From contig NZ_WRXL01000002.1 in assembly GCF_010119195.1 (NCBI RefSeq), positions 496,001 to 560,000 of the forward strand: DNA of 64,000 nucleotides, given 5' to 3'. Position 1 is the stretch's first letter; each line of letters begins with the position of its first letter. Position numbers and translations under genes: made by a program. Positions 8,452-17,315 of the stretch are shown here, piece after piece. Under the pieces are notes generated by a model. That model was given only the letters and a program-made list of their open reading frames with translations, made no database searches and was not told where the DNA came from. This stretch comes from Haloarcula salina (GTDB lineage Archaea; Halobacteriota; Halobacteria; Halobacteriales; Haloarculaceae).

Positions 8452-8586
8452 CTGTTATCGGTGGGTTCGACACAGGGCCGTTTGACGGTTTCGGCTGGCG
8501 CAAGCGGCCGGCGCGAGCGCGGCGACCGCCTCGCCGCGCGGGCGAAATCCGACAGCTACAGGTAGGTCGCTCGAAAAGCCTCGCGC

Positions 8587-8778
8587 ATGGCAGACGACCA
8601 CCACGAGGAGGAGCGTCCGGACTACGACCCCGAACACGTCGAACTCCCCGCGAAGGAGCCGCCACTTCGCTCGACGGCCCCCCAGAGCGACTTCACGATG
8701 TCGCAGGTCGGGACCGGCATCGTCGTGACGCTCGTGGGACTGGCGCTGACGTTCGGCATCGCGCTGGCGCTGGCCTGA
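8587..8778 (+). CDS. Small single-helix membrane protein
   Basis: A 63-residue protein with a hydrophilic acidic N terminus (MADDHHEEERPDYDPEHVEL), a Pro-rich link, and one C-terminal hydrophobic helix, VGTGIVVTLVGLALTFGIALALA. This tail-anchored layout is typical of a conserved small haloarchaeal family (DUF7550, from memory) without assigned function. It is divergent from hisF and upstream of the FIST gene. The start at 8587 is supported by the absence of other in-frame ATGs and by good codon bias. Confidence 0.75.
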   Translation: MADDHHEEERPDYDPEHVELPAKEPPLRSTAPQSDFTMSQVGTGIVVTLVGLALTFGIALALA

Positions 8779-8838
8779 GCAGGTCGGTCCGACCACGTCG
8801 GCCGGCACGAGTATCAATTCTGATATCTCTGGAGAGAG

Positions 8839-8844
8839 TATATA
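8839..8844 (+). promoter_or_regulatory. TATA box of the FIST/histidine-kinase operon
   Basis: TATATA at 8839-8844, preceded by a purine-rich BRE-like GGAGAGAG, is centred about 31 nt before the FIST ATG at 8872. That spacing is expected for an archaeal promoter giving a leaderless or nearly leaderless transcript. Confidence 0.6.
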
Positions 8845-8871
8845 CGGTTCCACGCGAATAACTGTTGTACA

Positions 8872-10083
8872 ATGTCGCCCCAGTCAGGCGCGAGTACGGG
8901 GGTCGCAACGGGAACGTCAGTGGCGACCGCTGGTCGACGCGCTGGCCGGGAGGCGACCAGAACTGCTCGTGACCGGCTGGACGCCGAGCGAGTGGACTTC
9001 TGTCAGGTGTTCGCCGCCTCGGCGCTCGACGCCGAGGCGGTCCTCGCGGCCGTCCGCGAAGTCGTCGACGCGGAGACGACCGTCGTGGGCTGTTCGGCGA
9101 CCGGAACGTTCACCGAGGAGCGGACGATGGACGACGGCGTCGCCGTCGCGCTCGTCACCAGCGACTCGTTTCGCTTCGACGCCGCCATGGCGACCGGCCT
9201 GAGCGAGAACGTCCAGGGGGCGGTGCGGGACGCGGTCCGCGCGCTCCCGGACGACGTGGACTACCCCTACCAGTCGGCCATCGCGCTCCACGACGGGCTG
9301 TCCGGCATCGGCGAGCGACTGGCGCTAGCGATTCAGCGGCGATTGGGTCCCCACGTCGGGTTCGCGGGCGGTGCGGCCTCTGACGACTACCAGATGGAGT
9401 CGACGCCGGTGTTCTGCGACGACACGGTCGCCGACGACGCCCTCGCGCTGGTGCTCGTTTCTGGCGAACAGCGGGCCGTCATCTCGATGGACCACGGTCA
9501 CGAGCCCGTCTCGGGGCCGCGGGTAGTGACCGACGTATCGGGAAACGTCGTCCGCGAACTCGACGGCCGGCCGGCGTTCGAGGTCTGGAAGGACGCCGTC
9601 CGCGATTCTATCGCGGAGCGGTTCGACGTCTCCGTCGACTCGCTCGACCCCGGCTCCGACGAACTGTACATGCTGCTCGGCGCGTACGAGTTCGGCATCG
9701 ACCAGGGCGACGCGTACAAGATACGGTGGCCACGTGCCTCCGTCGCTGAGGAAGGTGCGCTCAAGTTCGCCGTCGACATCCCCGAGGGGACCGTCCTCCG
9801 CGTGATGTACGGAAGCCGGGCGGACCAGATCGAGTCGGCCGGTCGGGCCGCGCGTGAGGCGGTCGAACTGAGCGACAGCGACCTCGCCGGGGGGTTCGTC
9901 TACGACTGCGCGTGCCGCGAGTTCGTCCTTCAGGACGCCTTCTCCGAGGCGGTCGACGCCATCGACGACGGGCTCTCGGCCCCCTTCGCCGGGTTCGAGA
10001 CCTACGGCGAACTGTGTATGCAGATGGGACAGTTGAGCGGCTTTCACAACACTTCGACGGTGCTGTTTGCGTTCCCCGAGTGA
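8872..10083 (+). CDS. FIST domain sensory protein
   Basis: A 403-residue protein with an N-terminal FIST_N domain (about residues 40-220) and a C-terminal FIST_C domain (about 225-395). Typical segments are VGCSATGTFTEE, HDGLSGIGERLALAIQRRLGPHVGFAGGAASDD, the strand FCDDTVADDALALVLVSG, and a C-terminal FYTYGE-like GFETYGELCMQMGQLSGFHNTSTVLFAF. FIST domains are predicted to bind small ligands such as amino acids and often pair with kinases or cyclases. Here the stop codon is followed after 2 nt by a histidine kinase start, so the two very probably form one signalling unit. Confidence 0.9.
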   Translation: MSPQSGASTGVATGTSVATAGRRAGREATRTARDRLDAERVDFCQVFAASALDAEAVLAAVREVVDAETTVVGCSATGTFTEERTMDDGVAVALVTSDSFRFDAAMATGLSENVQGAVRDAVRALPDDVDYPYQSAIALHDGLSGIGERLALAIQRRLGPHVGFAGGAASDDYQMESTPVFCDDTVADDALALVLVSGEQRAVISMDHGHEPVSGPRVVTDVSGNVVRELDGRPAFEVWKDAVRDSIAERFDVSVDSLDPGSDELYMLLGAYEFGIDQGDAYKIRWPRASVAEEGALKFAVDIPEGTVLRVMYGSRADQIESAGRAAREAVELSDSDLAGGFVYDCACREFVLQDAFSEAVDAIDDGLSAPFAGFETYGELCMQMGQLSGFHNTSTVLFAFPE

Positions 10084-10085
10084 CC

Positions 10086-11303
10086 ATGGACCGGACAGAA
10101 CTCGTCTCGAAGTTCGCGGAGACGGTCGGGGTCGAGAAGGCGACGGCACTCGTCGACGAGGCCATGTCCGACATCGGCATCGCGAACGAGGCGTCGCTGA
10201 CAGACACGGACGCCCGGGACGTCTGTGAGGTCATCCAGCACGATAGCGAGGGCTACATCGCGCTCGTCGCGAGCGAGCTCCGCGTCCGGCTGGCGGCCGA
10301 GGAACGCTTCGACGCGCTGCTCGAAAACATCCCGAACCCGGCGGTCGTCGTCGAGTTCGATCAGCGCGACCCCCGGGTCACGTCCGTCAACGAGGCCTTC
10401 GAAGCGGCCTTCGGCTACGATCGGAGCGACGCGGTCGGCGAATCTCTCCTGGCGCTCGTCGCGCCGACCGACTACGAACCGGGCGACGTCGCGGCCGACT
10501 GGCTCCGGGACTCCGGGAACGCAGAGACGGAGGTGACGCGAGTGACCGCCACGGGCGAGGCGCGGACCTACCTGTTCCGGAGCGTCATCGTCAGCCGCGA
10601 CACCGGCGACGTGGAGGGGTACGGGATCTACACCGACATCACCGACCGCAAGCGCCGCGAGCAGCAACTCGAACACCAGAACGAACGCCTCGACGAGTTC
10701 GTCAGCATCGTCAGCCACGACCTGCGGAACCCGCTGAGCGTCGCCTCGGGGCGCGCCGAACTGCTGCTCGGCACTGCCGAGGACGAGGCGGTCCGCGAGG
10801 GACTCGAAGCGATTTCCGACGCGCACGAACGGATGGCGCGACTGCTCGACGACCTGCTGACGCTCGCCCGCCAGGGCCGGGTCGTCGGCGAGCCGACGAC
10901 GGTCGACCTCGCGACGGTCGCGACGGACGCCTGGCGGCAGGTCGAGACCGCCGAGGCGACGCTCTCGGTCGAGACCGACGCGACCATCGAGGCAGACCCC
11001 GACCGCCTCCAGCAGCTGTTCGAGAACCTCTACCGGAACAGCGTCGAGCACGCCGGCTCGGCCTGCGAGGTGGTCGTCGCCGACGCCGAGCCGGCCGGGC
11101 AGAACGGTTTTTCCGTCGCCGACGACGGCCCCGGGATACCGCCGGACAACCAGGAGCGGGTGTTCGAACACGGGTACTCGACGGACTCCGATGGGACGGG
11201 TTTCGGCCTCTCCATCGTCCAGAGCATCGCCGAGGCCCACGGCTGGTCGGTCACAGTCTCCGAGAGCGAGATGGGCGGTGCGCGGTTCGATATCCGCTGG
11301 TAA
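10086..11303 (+). CDS. PAS-domain sensor histidine kinase
   Basis: A 405-residue soluble kinase (no membrane helix) starting at the ATG at 10086, 2 nt after the FIST gene. Order: a helical N-terminal region (1-70), a PAS domain (about 72-190, NIPNPAVVVEF ... GYGIYTDITDRKRRE), and the DHp helix with phospho-acceptor His211 in SHDLRNPLS. The ATPase domain has the N box NLYRNSVEHAG, G1 box DDGPGIP and G2 box GTGFGLSIVQSIAEAHG. No receiver domain or response regulator is adjacent. The FIST partner probably supplies the input signal. It is tail-to-tail with purL, with zero spacing. Confidence 0.92.
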   Translation: MDRTELVSKFAETVGVEKATALVDEAMSDIGIANEASLTDTDARDVCEVIQHDSEGYIALVASELRVRLAAEERFDALLENIPNPAVVVEFDQRDPRVTSVNEAFEAAFGYDRSDAVGESLLALVAPTDYEPGDVAADWLRDSGNAETEVTRVTATGEARTYLFRSVIVSRDTGDVEGYGIYTDITDRKRREQQLEHQNERLDEFVSIVSHDLRNPLSVASGRAELLLGTAEDEAVREGLEAISDAHERMARLLDDLLTLARQGRVVGEPTTVDLATVATDAWRQVETAEATLSVETDATIEADPDRLQQLFENLYRNSVEHAGSACEVVVADAEPAGQNGFSVADDGPGIPPDNQERVFEHGYSTDSDGTGFGLSIVQSIAEAHGWSVTVSESEMGGARFDIRW

Positions 11304-13469
11304 TCAGGCCAGTTCGTCGTCGATGACCGACCGCAGCTCGGCGATCTCCTCCGCGTGGTACTGCAGTCGCTCGTCGTTGACGGTGACGTCCAGGTGGTTC
11401 GAGCCGTTGGCCTCGCCGAGTTCGGTCACCGGCGCGACGCCGTCGAAGGCCTCGCGGACGGCCGACGGGTCGGTCGTCTCGAACACCACACGGCCGGGGC
11501 GTTCGTTGAACAGGAGGCGCTTTCTGGTCCCGCGGTCGACCGTCTCGATCTCGACGGTCGCGCCGGCGTCCTCGTGGACCATCTCGGCGAGTGTCACCGC
11601 GAGGCCGCCGTGGCTCACGTCGTGGCTGGCGAGGACGTGGTCGGCGTCGGCCACCTCGGCGACGGTCTCGACGAGTCCAGTCGAGTCGGCCGGAAGCTCC
11701 GGGAAGCGGTCCGTGCCGCCGAACTGGGCGGTGTACTCGGAGCCGCCGAGCCGCGGGTCGGACTCGCCTTCGAGCGCGCTGTCGCCGACGACGACGAGCG
11801 TCCCCTCGCCGGAGAGCGACATCGGCGGCGCGTCGTAGCCCTCCTTGACGCCGACGAGCGCGAGCGTCGGCGTGGGCGGGATCGGTCCCGTCTGGGAGTC
11901 GTTGTACAGCGAGACGTTGCCGCCGACGACCGGCACGTCGAGGTCGCCGCACATGTCGGCCAGCCCGTCGACGATACCCTTGAAGCCGCCGTACACGTCG
12001 GGCTTCTCGGGGTTCCCGCCGTTCAGACAGTCCACGGCCGCGTGGGGCGTCGCGCCCTTCGCCGCGACGTTCGTGGCGTTTTCGAGCGCGACGGCGCGAG
12101 CGCCCTCGTACGGGGCGGCGTCGGTCCAGTTGGGGTCCGCGCCGGCCGAGAAGGCGAGTCCGGTCCCGGCTTCGCGGACGGCGAGCAGCGCCGCGTCGTC
12201 CCCGGGCAGGACGCTGGTCCGGACCTGCACCTCGTGGTCGTACTGGCGGTACACCCATCGCTTCGAGGCGCAGTTCGGACTGCCGACGATCCGCTCGAAG
12301 GCCTCCTCCAGCGCGACCGTCGGGAGGTCGCGCTCCTGCTCTCGGGGCTCTTCGCTCGGGAGGTCGTTCATCGGCGCGCCGTCGCCGAGGAACGCCGCGT
12401 CCACGTTGACGACGGTCTCGCCCTCGAACGTGCAGACGTAGTTCGTCCCGGCCTCGGTGAGTTCGCCGATGACCGAACAGCCCAGGTCGAATCGCTCTGC
12501 GAGGGCGGCCACGCGGTCGACGTTCTCCGGCGCGACCTCGTACACCATCCGCTCCTGGCTCTCGGCGAGCAGGTACTCCATGGCGTTCATGTTGGGCTCG
12601 CGCTCGTGGACGCGGTCGAGTTCGATGCGCGCGCCGAGGCCGCCCTTCGCGACGAGTTCGGAGGACGCGCCGCCGAGGCCGGCCGCGCCGAGGTCGCGGG
12701 CCGACTCGACGAGGTCCTCGTCCAGGAGCGCCTCGTTGCACTCGATGAGCAGTTTCTCGGCGTAGGGATCGCCGACCTGGACCGCCGGTCGGTCTTCGGT
12801 CTCGGCGTCCTCGGCGAGGTCCTCGCTGGCGAAGGAGGCCCCGCCCAGGCCGTCACGGCCCGTCGCGTTGCCGACGAGGACGAGTTTGTTGCCCGGCTCC
12901 TGCGCCTCAGCGGTGATAGTCCGCTCGGGCTCCAGCAGGCCGATACAGGAGACGTTCACCAGCGGATTGCCCTCGTAGTCCTCGTGGAAGGCCACGCTGC
13001 CGGCGACGGTCGGGACGCCGATGCAGTTGCCGTAGTGCGAGATGCCCTCGACGACCCCTTCGAGGAGGTAGCGAGAGTGCTCGCGCTCGAAGTCGCCGAA
13101 GTACAGGCTGTCGGCGAGTGCGATAGGGTACGCCCCCATCGAGAGAGTGTCGCGAACGATGCCGCCGACGCCCGTGGCCGCCCCGTCGAACGGGTCGACG
13201 TAGGACGGGTGGTTGTGGGACTCGACGCCCATCGTGATGTACATCTCCTCGCCGTCGCCGTGAGTCGGCAGGGAGACGACGGCGGCGTCGTCACCGGGAC
13301 CGATGACGACCTGGTCGCCGTCGGAGTCGAACGCCGAGAGCAGCGGCCGCGAGGAGCGATACGCGCAGTGTTCGCTCCAGAGGTTCTCGAAGAGAGCGGC
13401 CTCCGCTCGCGTCGGCTCCCGACCGATCTCGTCGACCACGATCTCGTGGTCCGCGTCGGACAGGCTCAT
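11304..13469 (-). CDS. purL: Phosphoribosylformylglycinamidine synthase subunit PurL
   Basis: A 721-residue small-type PurL, the ATP-dependent FGAM synthetase subunit that works with PurQ and PurS in step 4 of purine synthesis. Landmarks are [24 protein letters not shown] near the N terminus, [32 protein letters not shown] (substrate loop), and the second-half repeat [47 protein letters not shown]. The start at 13469 ([11 protein letters not shown]) has AGG just upstream. TATA-like CTTATCC lies about 25 nt before it. The earlier in-frame ATG at 13610 would add 47 basic residues foreign to the family. Confidence 0.97.
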   Translation of the reverse strand: MSLSDADHEIVVDEIGREPTRAEAALFENLWSEHCAYRSSRPLLSAFDSDGDQVVIGPGDDAAVVSLPTHGDGEEMYITMGVESHNHPSYVDPFDGAATGVGGIVRDTLSMGAYPIALADSLYFGDFEREHSRYLLEGVVEGISHYGNCIGVPTVAGSVAFHEDYEGNPLVNVSCIGLLEPERTITAEAQEPGNKLVLVGNATGRDGLGGASFASEDLAEDAETEDRPAVQVGDPYAEKLLIECNEALLDEDLVESARDLGAAGLGGASSELVAKGGLGARIELDRVHEREPNMNAMEYLLAESQERMVYEVAPENVDRVAALAERFDLGCSVIGELTEAGTNYVCTFEGETVVNVDAAFLGDGAPMNDLPSEEPREQERDLPTVALEEAFERIVGSPNCASKRWVYRQYDHEVQVRTSVLPGDDAALLAVREAGTGLAFSAGADPNWTDAAPYEGARAVALENATNVAAKGATPHAAVDCLNGGNPEKPDVYGGFKGIVDGLADMCGDLDVPVVGGNVSLYNDSQTGPIPPTPTLALVGVKEGYDAPPMSLSGEGTLVVVGDSALEGESDPRLGGSEYTAQFGGTDRFPELPADSTGLVETVAEVADADHVLASHDVSHGGLAVTLAEMVHEDAGATVEIETVDRGTRKRLLFNERPGRVVFETTDPSAVREAFDGVAPVTELGEANGSNHLDVTVNDERLQYHAEEIAELRSVIDDELA

Positions 13470-13774
13470 TACCTCCCCCTGGCCACCGGCCGGATAAGTC
13501 CCTTTCCATGCGCCTTTCGCTGCGCGAACGCGTCCGCGCGCCGCTCTCGTTGTATCAGTCACAGATACGTCCTGCATCGCTCCGTGAACCGCTCTGGCCG
13601 TAGTTTTCAAGTACTACTATCAATTCCGAACCTACTGATTTAGCAGCTTGTTGGGTAGTATCTGGCTGAGAAACGGGCTCAGTCGGAATCTTCGACGGTT
13701 TCTGAGTTGCCAAAATATCAAAATCGAGAATGAATACTAGAGATATATGTGGTCGCCGGTCGGACCTTCAGGTA
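13470..13774. other. Divergent intergenic region purL / membrane protein
   Basis: 305 bp without a gene. The left end holds the purL promoter. The centre is visibly AT-richer than its surroundings (13600-13750, with runs such as ccaaaatatcaaaatcgag). The right end has GATATATG at about 13742-13749, centred near 29 nt before the ATG at 13775, a credible TATA box for the plus-strand gene. No RNA gene or repeat was recognised. Confidence 0.5.
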
Positions 13775-14140
13775 ATGGCATCTGCCGAAGCGAACTGGCT
13801 GACGCTCGAGGGGAGTTCCTTTTCGGAGCGGTCCTTCTCGGGCGCGTGGCTGCTCGCACTGGGCACCTACGGCGTCGGCGACATCGTCACGACCATCGCC
13901 ATCGTCTACTTCGTGCCGATGTTCACCGAGGCGAACCCGGCGGTCCGGTGGGCGATCGAGTCCTTCGGCGGCGGCGGGTTCCTGGCGCTGAAGCTCCTCG
14001 TCATCTACTGCTGTATCGGGGTGAGCATCTGGGGCGGCGTGCTCGACGAAGACCCGCTGCTGTACTACGGGCCGCCGGCTCTCCTGACCGCGATGGGCCT
14101 GGCCGTTACCTGGCTCAACCTCGGGCTCCTGTTCTCCTGA
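13775..14140 (+). CDS. Small polytopic membrane protein
   Basis: A 121-residue protein starting MASAEANWLTLEG. It has an amphipathic N terminus and three to four hydrophobic segments: WLLALGTYGVGDIVTTIAIVYF, ALKLLVIYCCIGVSIWGGVL, and PPALLTAMGLAVTWLNLGLLF. The GxGDxxTT motif in helix 1, followed by an EANP turn, resembles the DUF5658-type membrane proteins. I cannot confirm that assignment. The start is supported by a TATA box about 29 nt upstream. It is convergent with the surface-protein operon to the right, with stop codons 1-2 nt apart. Confidence 0.75.
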   Translation: MASAEANWLTLEGSSFSERSFSGAWLLALGTYGVGDIVTTIAIVYFVPMFTEANPAVRWAIESFGGGGFLALKLLVIYCCIGVSIWGGVLDEDPLLYYGPPALLTAMGLAVTWLNLGLLFS

Positions 14141-14141
14141 A

Positions 14142-15005
14142 TTACGCTTCCCGCAGGACGATCGGAACCGCGAATTCGATCCGGTCGCTCTGAACCTCGT
14201 TTCCGGCCGATTCCGGGAGCGATACGGCTATCTGGACCGTCGCCCGACTCCCGGCGTCGAGCGTCTCGGCCCCTCGAACCGACGCCCCGTCTAGCGACGC
14301 CGCGCTGACGGTCGAGTTCGCCGACCCGAACAGGTACTCGCGCGTCCCGTCGGGATACTCGACCCACAGGCGGACGCGGAGGTGGTCTGACAGCTCTCCG
14401 GACGCGTTGGTGTCACCGGCCGCTCGCTCGGGTTCCTGCAGACCGTTCTCGTCGTCGGACACGGACGCGTTCGAAACGCCGAGGGTTCCAGACATCGAGC
14501 CGCTATTTCGGACGACGACCGAGCCGGTCGACCCGTCGCCGGGCGTGAGGTCTGCGACGCGTATCAGCACCGAACGCCCGTCAACGGCGAGGTCAAGTGA
14601 GTCCGCACCGCGACCGCCGTCGCCGCCCGTTGAACCACCTGCCGAGCCACCACCCCCAGAGGGGTCTGGTCCCGCATCGACGGCTGCCTCGTCGGAGTCC
14701 TCGGGTGTCGGCGTCGGTGTCGGCGACTCCCGCGAGTCGGGCTCGTCGGTCCCGTTCGTCTCTGTCCCGCTCGATCCGTCACCGGACTCCGTCGGTGTGG
14801 GCGTCGGGGTCGGTGTCCCGTCGACCGCCTCCGGTGTCGCTTCGATGACCGGTTGGTCCGGCGTCGGCGGTGGTGCCGACCCGTCGCTCGTCAGGCCGAG
14901 CGTCCCGACACCCGTACCGATGATGACGAGCACGAGGAGGACGAGGAACGCCAGTATCCGTTTGTTGTAGTTGCCGTCGTCGTCCCGGATGATCTCCCCC
15001 CGCAT
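14142..15005 (-). CDS. Membrane-anchored TasA/camelysin-like surface protein
   Basis: A 287-residue protein starting MRGEIIRDDDGNYNKR. Residues about 18-38 form a single N-terminal membrane helix (LAFLVLLVLVIIGTGVGTLGL). Then comes a 120-residue Thr/Pro/Ser/Gly/Asp-rich spacer with repeated PTPTPT units. The C-terminal beta domain has SLDLAVDGRSVLIRVADLTPGDGSTGSVVVRNSGSMSGTL, the pattern of haloarchaeal TasA/SipW-dependent proteins. It is the last gene of the operon and starts inside the stop codon of the 32-codon ORF (TGATG). The layout suggests the base or wall anchor of a fibre built by the upstream TasA-like proteins; that is inference. Confidence 0.8.
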   Translation of the reverse strand: MRGEIIRDDDGNYNKRILAFLVLLVLVIIGTGVGTLGLTSDGSAPPPTPDQPVIEATPEAVDGTPTPTPTPTESGDGSSGTETNGTDEPDSRESPTPTPTPEDSDEAAVDAGPDPSGGGGSAGGSTGGDGGRGADSLDLAVDGRSVLIRVADLTPGDGSTGSVVVRNSGSMSGTLGVSNASVSDDENGLQEPERAAGDTNASGELSDHLRVRLWVEYPDGTREYLFGSANSTVSAASLDGASVRGAETLDAGSRATVQIAVSLPESAGNEVQSDRIEFAVPIVLREA

Positions 15006-15103
15006 CAGTGGCCCTCCAAACCGCCACCGCCGGACGTACCGGCCAAAACGACCCCGAGCACGACCCCGGTGGCGAGCCGCGAGACCGGGTCGAGTCCGAT
15101 CAC
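15005..15103 (-). CDS. 32-residue hydrophobic ORF coupled on both sides
   Basis: This ORF is too short for most gene callers. A GTG start overlaps the signal-peptidase stop (GTGA) and its TGA stop overlaps the next ATG (TGATG). The whole gap between the two genes is therefore open reading frame. The peptide begins with GTG-coded Met then IGLDPVSRLATGVVLGVVLAG and ends GTSGGGGLEGH: a short hydrophobic core with a Gly-rich tail. A GGAGGG ribosome site for the next gene lies inside it. It could be a genuine micro-membrane protein or merely a translational bridge. Confidence 0.45.
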   Translation of the reverse strand: MIGLDPVSRLATGVVLGVVLAGTSGGGGLEGH

Positions 15104-15639
15104 GGGTCGCCACCGTCCGTCGCCGCAAGCAGGTCGCGCAGTTCGAGGACGACGAGCAACAGGGCTGGGACGATGACCAGCGACAGCAGTCCCAGTCTCG
15201 TCTGGGAAAACGAGATGACGTAGCCGATGTAGGGCACGCTGAACGTGACGACGCCGATGACCTCGTTCGGCGCGACGAGCGACGGGTCCGGATCCTCGTT
15301 CGCGTCGCCCTGCGTCTCGAAGCGCCGTTCTCCGTCTCGCTCGACGACGTCGACGACTCGATGCGTGACTCGCGTGTTCTCCCCGCCGGGCGAACGGTCG
15401 TAAGTGATCACGTCGCCCTCTGCGATCTGGTCGACAGGGACGCCGCTGACGAACACGACCGCTCCGGCGTCGATCGTCGGCGACATGCTCGACGACAGGA
15501 CGACGTAGCTCTCGTCTGCGCCCACCGCTTGCGGGACGGCCGCGACGACGAACACGCCGACGACGAGCACCAGGACACAGAGGCCCAGCCAGTTGCCGAT
15601 TCGACGCCAGTCGATGCCCGTCTCGCTACTGTGAGTCAT
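15100..15639 (-). CDS. SipW-type signal peptidase I
   Basis: A 179-residue membrane protease of the archaeal/ER (Sec11-like) type. An N-terminal helix at about residues 18-38 is followed by the catalytic box SSSMSPTI, with Ser51 before Met. The second catalytic box carries His93 in RVTHRVVDV instead of the bacterial Lys. QGDANEDPDPS supplies the Asp region, and a C-terminal helix (LLSLVIVPALLLVVLELRDLL) closes the protein. The start at 15639 overlaps the stop of the upstream TasA-like gene by 14 bp. By analogy with Bacillus SipW, it should process the TasA-like proteins encoded around it. Confidence 0.93.
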   Translation of the reverse strand: MTHSSETGIDWRRIGNWLGLCVLVLVVGVFVVAAVPQAVGADESYVVLSSSMSPTIDAGAVVFVSGVPVDQIAEGDVITYDRSPGGENTRVTHRVVDVVERDGERRFETQGDANEDPDPSLVAPNEVIGVVTFSVPYIGYVISFSQTRLGLLSLVIVPALLLVVLELRDLLAATDGGDP

Positions 15640-16228
15640 GCTGATTGAGCTGGAAGGTAACGGTGATCGCCACCCCTTCCTTTTTGAACTGATTCCCGAC
15701 GTTCTGCAACTGGAAGCCGACGGTGAAGTCCGCCCCGCTGGCCGGGTCGGGGAGGTCGATGAGGTCGTTCGGCGTCGTCTCGCCTCCACTCCGGTCGTTC
15801 GTGGCCAGGTCGTGCAACGTCGGCGGAGAGCCGTCGGTAATCTGGCCGGTTCGGTCCGTCCCACCGTAGGTGAGCGTCGTGACGTCCAGTCGCTCCGCGA
15901 CCTCTCGCGCGGTCTTCTTCGAGTTGTTTCTCGCGTCGCTGTTCGTATACTGGACGTCGACGTCGAGCGACCCGGGGAGCGAACCGGCGTTTACCAGCGT
16001 GACCGTCCCTTGCGTCGTCTCACCGGGTGCGAGCGACGCGCTGAAATCGAAGGCGGCGGTTCCGTCGAAGCCCAGAGTGAGCGTCCCCGTCGAGACCTGA
16101 TTGTCGCTGCTCGCTTCTGTGTCGGTGAAGTACGCCGCCGTCCCGGCCCCCGCGGCGGCGCTTGCGGTCCCGGCGGTAACGAGACCGCCGAGCAGTCGCC
16201 TGCGCGTGATCGTACTCTTTCTATCCAC
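15626..16228 (-). CDS. SipW-dependent TasA/camelysin-like protein 2
   Basis: A 200-residue protein starting at GTG 16228 (DRKSTITRRRLLGGLVTAG). It has a SipW-type signal peptide (twin/triple Arg, LLGGLVTAGTASAAAGAGTAA) ending at YFTDTEAS. In this family that segment is followed by NxxxxGTL, here NQVSTGTLTLGFDG. The rest is a beta-rich domain with ASLAPGETTQGTVTLVNAGSLPGSLDVDV, the donor-strand-compatible fold of TasA and archaeal bundling pili. It overlaps the peptidase gene, so processing enzyme and substrate are co-translated. The ATG-started extension to 16405 has no protein-like character. Confidence 0.88.
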   Translation of the reverse strand: MDRKSTITRRRLLGGLVTAGTASAAAGAGTAAYFTDTEASSDNQVSTGTLTLGFDGTAAFDFSASLAPGETTQGTVTLVNAGSLPGSLDVDVQYTNSDARNNSKKTAREVAERLDVTTLTYGGTDRTGQITDGSPPTLHDLATNDRSGGETTPNDLIDLPDPASGADFTVGFQLQNVGNQFKKEGVAITVTFQLNQHDSQ

Positions 16229-16340
16229 GTGTTTGGCCGTGTGTAGAGGGGTCGATTCCAGACGGTGACCGTAGCGAGCCGACCATCGTGGGCATTCATG
16301 AGACCGGTTCACCGGACCCATGACGGTGTTTCCCGTCGAC

Positions 16341-17075
16341 TTAGAAGGTCGGGCCCTGGTTCGTCGCGTCGCTCTGTTGGACGCCGAAGGCCACCTCAAT
16401 GTCAACGCCGTCCTCTTGGCCGGCGTTCCCGAGGTTCTCGTCTAGCGTCCCGGCAATGTGGACTCGAACCGTATCCCCGCCCTGTAGCGTCGCGTAATCG
16501 TTCTGGCCACTCAGCCCGTCAGCGATAACATCGTCCAGATCGACACCGCTGACCTCGTATTGGCCGCCATCGTCAACGGTCGCTGAACTGAGATCGATGT
16601 CCGTGTTGATGTCGCCACCAGGTGAGTCCGCACTCAAAAGATCGTCCTGCGGCCCCGATGAGCCCGGATTGATTTGTACGTACGCGGTGTCGACGCTCAG
16701 TGCGGACGCGAACTGAGCCGCACTGAGATCGGTGTTAGAGGGGTTATCCTCGCCACCACTGTCCGGATCAGTCGAAGGCTCTTGCAGTCGAGCGTCGAGG
16801 TTCAGGTCGACACCGTCGATGGAGCCGTCATAGGTCGTCTCGATCTGGAGTGTGAACGAATCGCCGGGCGCAAGATTATCGCCCAGAGAGGAACTGCCGG
16901 TAACACTCGCTTGGTTAAGATCGACCGTCCCAGCCTGGACCGTGTTGTCCGTGCTGGTCTCCGTGTCGCTGAAGAACGCGAACGTCCCGGCACCCACTGC
17001 CGCGCTCGCCGCACCGACCGTAACGATACCACCCAGTACTCTGCGTCGCGTCACTGCGATATTCTTGTCTGACAT
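16341..17075 (-). CDS. SipW-dependent TasA/camelysin-like protein 1
   Basis: A 244-residue protein, start MSDKNIAVTRRRVLGGIVT at 17075. The signal peptide has the same form as in its neighbour (RRRVLGGIVTVGAASAAVGAG), followed by FAFFSDTETSTDNTVQAGTVDL, the hallmark of SipW substrates. The mature domain is acidic and rich in Asp, Ser and Gly, with the DNLAPGDSFTLQIETTYDG segment typical of TasA-like beta domains. It lies 112 bp upstream of the second TasA-like gene. It is less GC-rich than flanking genes. A TATA-like CTTATAC near 17180 would give a leader of roughly 75 nt. Likely the major fibre subunit; inference. Confidence 0.85.
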   Translation of the reverse strand: MSDKNIAVTRRRVLGGIVTVGAASAAVGAGTFAFFSDTETSTDNTVQAGTVDLNQASVTGSSSLGDNLAPGDSFTLQIETTYDGSIDGVDLNLDARLQEPSTDPDSGGEDNPSNTDLSAAQFASALSVDTAYVQINPGSSGPQDDLLSADSPGGDINTDIDLSSATVDDGGQYEVSGVDLDDVIADGLSGQNDYATLQGGDTVRVHIAGTLDENLGNAGQEDGVDIEVAFGVQQSDATNQGPTF

Positions 17076-17315
17076 ATGTCTCTCATCGTGGAGATTGAGA
17101 GGCTCCACCAGCCCACCAAGCCCAATCGGATTCCCCCATCCAGTAAGCTCGGTCTACTGAACGTAGTGTGGTCTGCTGTATAAGTGTTTATTGCTTTTCG
17201 GCTGCCGATACGGCCGATTGCGGGACTTTTCGGATACCGTGAATCTACGACTGGCCTGTCCAATCCCCGACGTTAGGAGACGATTACTGGCGAATACGAC
17301 GCGATGCCGCCGCCG

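Noticed and set aside
11355..13643. 762-residue plus-strand frame opposite purL
   Set aside because: Same shadow effect. purL is unmistakable, and the antisense product has no recognisable fold.
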